Positions 63,749 to 64,000 of a stretch of DNA of 64,000 bases are shown one piece after another. The notes beneath the pieces are model-generated. The model was not told where the DNA came from, did not search any database, and saw only the letters and a list, made by a program, of their open reading frames with translations. A program made the translations under genes and the position numbers. Position 1 is the stretch's first letter; the number at the start of each line of letters is the position of its first letter. This stretch comes from an uncultured Bacteroides sp. (GTDB taxonomy: Bacteria > Bacteroidota > Bacteroidia > Bacteroidales > Bacteroidaceae). The stretch spans positions 102,458 to 166,457 of the forward strand of contig CASFPE010000030.1 in the NCBI GenBank assembly GCA_949296575.1, read 5' to 3'.

Positions 63749-63914
63749 GATTAATCCCTATTTATTATGCAAATTTCCTCGTTTTACATTACAAACATAT
63801 TAAGAATTGGTGACTTATCAATTAAAGAGTCGCTTTTTTATAAAATTTTCAAGAGAATAGCAGCACGCCGGCGCCCTCCGCGGCACGGGGCGAGCCCCGT
63901 GGCAGGCCGCCAAA
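63749..63914. other. Intergenic, between rRNA operon end and the LpxH-like gene
   Basis: AT-rich left half that probably holds the promoter of the LpxH-like gene, and a GC-rich right half next to the rRNA terminator. No gene seen. Confidence 0.5.
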
Positions 63915-63955
63915 GCAAAAAAGCCCCCCGGCTCCTGGAAAGGGACCGGGGGGCT
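63915..63955 (-). terminator. rRNA operon terminator
   Basis: A stem of 15 bp with one mismatch (63921-63935 with 63941-63955), loop of 5 nt, followed on the minus strand by six T. It lies just past the 5S rRNA. Confidence 0.9.
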
Positions 63956-63964
63956 TGCGGAAAA

Positions 63965-64000
63965 CGGCGGCGACCTACTCTCCCACTGTGACGCAGTACC
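63965..64000 (-). rRNA. rrf: 5S ribosomal RNA, 3' part (cut by window end)
   Basis: The last 36 bases, read on the minus strand, give GGTACTGCGTCACAGTGGGA and then GAGTAGGTCGCCGCCG, the conserved 3' part of bacterial 5S rRNA. The rest of the gene and presumably the 23S and 16S genes lie beyond the window. The exact 3' end is uncertain by a few bases. Confidence 0.93.

Overview
The window looks like chromosome of a Bacteroidota member, most likely order Bacteroidales. The evidence is an outer-membrane and secretion style typical of the phylum (C-terminal type IX-like sorting tails, BspA-type leucine-rich repeats, choice-of-anchor J domains, a streptopain-like C10 protease), a Bacteroidales-type V-ATPase operon with a DUF2764 gene, a eukaryote-like GT3 glycogen synthase next to a GT35 phosphorylase, and promoters with the Bacteroidota -7 element TAnnTTTG in front of many genes. 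Few genes have a Shine-Dalgarno sequence. Genus cannot be settled from the sequence alone.

Layout. 0-1 kb: the 5' part of an NRAMP metal transporter. 1-7 kb: a secreted GH28 polygalacturonase converging on a glycogen synthase / glucan phosphorylase pair. 7.3-9.8 kb: a small accessory patch with a hipBA toxin-antitoxin pair between long direct repeats, and a two-gene module of unknown function. 9.8-14 kb: a giant BspA-like surface protein. 14.7-22.2 kb: the V-ATPase operon E-DUF2764-A-B-D-I-K. 22.3-26.7 kb: an AddB-like nuclease and a secreted bleomycin-hydrolase-type peptidase, divergently transcribed. 26.8-30.6 kb: two secreted proteins expressed from a duplicated upstream cassette that carries 23-bp tandem arrays. 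30.6-37.2 kb: an operon of an unusual double sensor kinase, a response regulator and an AbgT-type transporter. 37.6-40.7 kb: a lipoprotein, a LuxR regulator/hemerythrin pair, a HAD phosphatase and a thioesterase. 40.9-45.5 kb: the lower galacturonate pathway (uxaA, kdgK, eda) around a LacI regulator. 45.7-56 kb: three large secreted proteins, a metallo-hydrolase-like protein and its HxlR neighbour. 56-58.8 kb: an MFS exporter, a DNA alkyltransferase and a short-chain dehydrogenase. 58.9-63.7 kb: a tightly coupled operon of an LpxH-like phosphoesterase, a glycosyltransferase, polyphosphate kinase and exopolyphosphatase. The window ends in the 3' part of a 5S rRNA on the minus strand, followed by its terminator.

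How parts fit together. The polygalacturonase would release galacturonate from pectin, and UxaA, KdgK and Eda would take the resulting altronate to pyruvate and glyceraldehyde 3-phosphate. Glycogen and polyphosphate genes cover storage. The six large secreted proteins share a C-terminal tail of the type IX cargo kind, although no secretion machinery is in the window. The most unusual items are the double kinase whose two halves look complementary (one keeps the ATP site, the other the phosphorylatable histidine), the duplicated promoter cassettes with 23-bp arrays, the repeat-flanked hipBA, and several families of phased or dispersed intergenic repeats.
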